Assembly: GCA_965153455.1 (NCBI GenBank)
Contig: OZ234497.1
Span: forward strand, 3,596,001-3,660,000
DNA length: 64,000 nt
Reading direction: 5' to 3'
Origin: Sphagnum compactum
Taxonomy: Eukaryota; Bryophyta; Sphagnopsida; Sphagnales
Shown here: positions 60,961 through 64,000 of the stretch, piece by piece
Layout: each line of letters begins with the position of its first letter
How positions within the stretch are numbered: position 1 is the first letter of the stretch
Notes under the pieces: model-generated
Databases searched by the model: none
What the model saw: only the letters and a program-made list of their open reading frames with translations
What the model was told of the DNA's origin: nothing
Program-made: the position numbers and the translations under genes

Positions 60961-62099
60961 TAATCTATGTATATGCTTAGGGGGTTAAAGTAGGTAGGCT
61001 AGGCTAACGTAGGCTGGTAGAAATGAAATTTAAATTCCTCCAAAATATATCACACTATTATAACAATATATTTGCATTTCACATGCCTATGTTCACTATT
61101 TCTATTTTAAGTTTTCAACAAATTTAACATTACCATTCATTCCAACATCAAATTCATGGTTAATACATATAACCAAAATCTACAGTTCAAAATACATTAA
61201 AAAAATCCAAAAACAAGATTATAATTCATTTCATCATAATCTATCACTAGAGGAAATCCACACAAAAGATGAACATAGAATTCACTATAGAAGTTTGTGC
61301 TTCTCTGTATTACTAAAAACATGAATCCAAATTATAGCGTAATCCCATGTTTTGTTAAAGAAAATCATAAAACAACATTTAAAGTTTGTCTTATATGAAA
61401 ACAGAGTGTGGTTTTCTACCGCAAGTACTTCCAACTCTTCCTATTTTCCTCTTCCAAAAAAACCTCCCATTCCCCCATATCTCATCTTATTTTTATTCTC
61501 CAAAACTCCCCCCTTCAGTACCAACCCAAGTCACATCATTATGATCCAAAGCAACAAAAATTCAAAATTCAAACTAACAAGGTTCCTTGATTAATCCCTA
61601 TCCTAACTGCCTTATTCATCCCGAATCACATACTCAGCTTTCCCCTTAACATTACCCCCTCTATACTTTGGATTTCGTCCCCAAAATCCTTGTAAAATGA
61701 CAAAAATGAAATGTTAATATTTTATATCCTTTTAAACATATGTGTCCCCTAGCACAGTGTTGTAATCCCAATGTCACAAAAGCTAGTCGTCCTATATCTA
61801 CGTTTTGTTCTATAGTTCTGATCCCCTCCCCCATTAATTTAGTTTGTGGTTCAATGTCCAGATGATGTATCCTGGATATCAATTTTACTAATGCTAGAAA
61901 AGCCTCCACCTTTTCCTATTCCCAAATTCCCTCTGGTTCTTTTTCTTCCTGACCCCTTCCTCTAAGGTCCTATGGTATCTATGGCTATACCTCCTCCTGA
62001 GCTACTCCACTTCTGAGGTCCTATGATTCCTTAGTTTGTATTTCCTCCTCCTAAGCTATCCCACTAGGCCTTGCTTTTGTCTCTTCATCCTGGCCTAAT
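60961..62099. other. AT-rich intergenic, nothing evident
   Basis: Open frames at 61352-61594 have no recognisable features. Confidence 0.5.
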
Positions 62100-63990
62100 A
62101 CCTTTATACTTGTTGGATTGCCATAAATGAAATCTAGAAAATTCTTTTGATAAGCTTCCAACTTATACCTCAAAAAAATTTCATTAGCTTTATGCTGAGC
62201 CAGATTCTTCTCCAACTCCTTTGTAAAATATTCTTCTACAACCTCCCACTATTCCTTAGATTCTACCTCGAAGTCCTTCATCTTGTTCTTTGTCTTCATT
62301 AGTGTATAGTACTTCAACATCTATTCATAATCCTGTATATTCTTGATATTAACTAAATCCAAACTCTTCTTTTGTTCCTTTGCCCTTTCCAATTATGCTT
62401 GCAAGTGCTGCAGAGTTTTTTGATACTCCTTGTCCTCCATGAATTGGTTTCTTTCTACCTCTGTTGTCTTACTTTTAAATTCCTTAGACTGTAATAGAGA
62501 TACATTCTTCAGATTTATTAATTCCAAATCTATCAAAACATTCTCCTTCTCATTCTTTTATTTAGTCATTGCTTTCACCTAACTATCCAAAGCCTCTTGC
62601 TATTTCTTATGAAGAAACAGTGCTTCTGTCCACTTCCTTTTTATGGTTTCCCAAATTTCAGCCTTATGCCATAAATTTTGCAATTCTTCATCTTGCAACT
62701 TCAGCCGTGATGTGCTACCCTTGAGCTCTTCATTATCATCCTGCAGTTTCTTTATGAGTATTTTTTTTTTTGCTTAGCCTCTGCCACGTTCTTCCTCCAA
62801 ATTTCCACATTATGCTTATACCCTTTTTGGAACTCTCCCTCTTTATCAATTGTGAATCTTTCTTATAACACTACTTTCTCCTTCTCCCCCATAACCAATT
62901 TGTTTTTCAGAGTGTTTACCTCCAAAGTCAAATTCCCCATATTTAGATTCACAATTGCCATGGTCTGAAATAACTCAGCTACCTTATTTACTTTCATTAC
63001 TTCTGCAATTACCTCCTCTACAAACTTTAATGTACTTGTCCATGTCGTAAGATCTCCAAATCCTTCTACAGATGATCCCAACTCTTGTACCATTCTTCTC
63101 CCCAGTTCAAATTCAAATGGGAATCCTTCTGCAAATTCTGGCCTATTAGGTGGTACTTGTAGTTCTACTAGTCTAAACTCTTCAAAAGCAGGTTGTGTCA
63201 CCATTCTCTCCATTTATAGTTCAGTAGCATGTAGACCTTATTATCTCTACTGTTATTGTTGTTACAAATGTTGTTATAAATGTTGAAAATGTTTTGGACT
63301 TGTAGTGACCTCCATCCAATCTTCACATACATCCCCTTCAAAATGCAGATGTTCCTCACGCTCTGGAAACCGTATGTCATGTTCCCTTTTAACTCCCTAG
63401 CTCTGTTCCCGCAATTGTCTCTCTTGTGGTGATGTCATCTATGGTATTTGTTGCTTTTATTCCCTCGGTTATCCCTCCTATGGAGATGTCATCTGTGTTA
63501 CTACCGGAATCTATCTAACTGCCTAAACCACTGGTGGCACTACCCTTACCACTATTGGTATTGCAAATGGTTCCATTCTGCCCCTCATCATTTTATATGC
63601 CCTCAAATTTGTGCTCTCCTATTCCTTCTTCACTCTTGAACCTAAGGCTTGTCGTTCCTCAACTCTGTTCTTCCTCTTAAGAGCACTTCTTGGAGAATTT
63701 ATTGTAATTTTCTTTCAATTTTTTAGTGTTGTTAGCATCTCTTCCTTTGTTCTTTGAACTTTGGCTAGTGGTTTGTGTGGATTGTCCTTTTGATGCACAA
63801 ATAGATACTGAAATAATTTTGTTAATACTGGAGCAGATTGACTTTATACTTATCTTTCTTATCCCCTTTATTCTCCTTAACATACTTATACCACCTATCC
63901 AACTCATTACACAAATTATTGAATATAATCTGTGCCCAATCTACCTGTTGCCCTTTCTCTGCTTTCACCAATGTAATAGCATTTTTGTTG
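62100..63990 (-). pseudogene. Decayed minus-strand coding region, long coiled coil
   Basis: On the minus strand the best piece, 63213-62863, reads MERMVTQPAFEEFRLVELQV, later VNKVAELFQTMAIVNLNMGN and LTLEVNTLKNKLVMGEKEKV, then a stop. The same frame goes on ERFTIDKEGEFQKGYKHNVE, KNVAEAKQKKKILIKKLQDD and ELKGSTSRLKLQDEELQNLW, with further stops down to about 62100. Heptad-like Leu/Lys/Glu spacing marks a coiled coil. 63907-63677 is a separate basic, Ser/Lys-rich piece and may be the N-terminal side of the same product. A retroelement ORF1- or gag-like origin is possible, but no zinc knuckle, protease or RT motif is seen. It continues beyond the window edge. Confidence 0.5.
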
Positions 63991-64000
63991 CTAAATTATT

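Overview
This window is nuclear DNA from a land plant with a large, repeat-rich, gene-poor genome. Evidence is the set of spliced genes with GT-AG introns and AT-rich introns, plant-type proteins (a ULP2-class SUMO protease, a chloroplast-envelope quinone-oxidoreductase homologue and Bax inhibitor-1), many decayed transposon pieces, microsatellites and telobox motifs. Only about three intact genes are visible in 64 kb. That would suit a seed-free vascular plant or gymnosperm, but the species cannot be fixed from the sequence alone. Layout: 1-13.5 kb is AT-rich intergenic DNA. It holds a broken minus-strand gene (2.3-3.0 kb), a near-perfect 1.47-kb palindrome (5290-6756), a stop-interrupted zinc-finger-like ORF (10.5-11.0 kb) and a decayed reverse-transcriptase-associated domain (about 12.1-12.5 kb). 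13.6-22.8 kb is a plus-strand ULP2-type SUMO protease. Its catalytic exons join in phase and carry the His, Asp, Gln and Cys catalytic positions. Its last exon expands into 14 in-frame repeats not usual for the family. 22.8-27.2 kb is repeats. 28.2-32.1 kb is a five-exon plus-strand quinone oxidoreductase (332 aa). 33.9-35.7 kb is a six-exon minus-strand Bax inhibitor-1 (251 aa), convergent with the oxidoreductase, with a TATA box and an exact ER-stress element upstream. 36-47 kb is repeats and gaps, with a RING-finger copy ended by a stop codon (41.7-42.0 kb) and an LTR-like block (44.3-45.3 kb). 47.5-54.6 kb is an unrecognised, partly broken locus. It has tandem exon-like duplications, an exon with a SUMO-interacting-type motif, an in-frame TAA followed directly by ATG, and an inverted copy of one exon and its intron. 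55-64 kb is repeats, a hairpin, a (CCTA)n-rich tract, a tRNA-like SINE head and a decayed minus-strand coiled-coil coding region. How the genes relate: there is no operon-like logic. The SUMO protease acts on nuclear SUMO conjugates, the oxidoreductase on quinone or enone substrates near chloroplast membranes, and BI-1 in ER stress and cell-death control. A SUMO protease, an RNF4-like RING remnant and a SIM-like motif in one window are notable but probably coincidental. The strongest items for a second look are the SUMO-protease tail repeats, the 711-bp-arm palindrome, the ERSE of BI-1 and the inverted or frame-interrupted locus near 50-54 kb.
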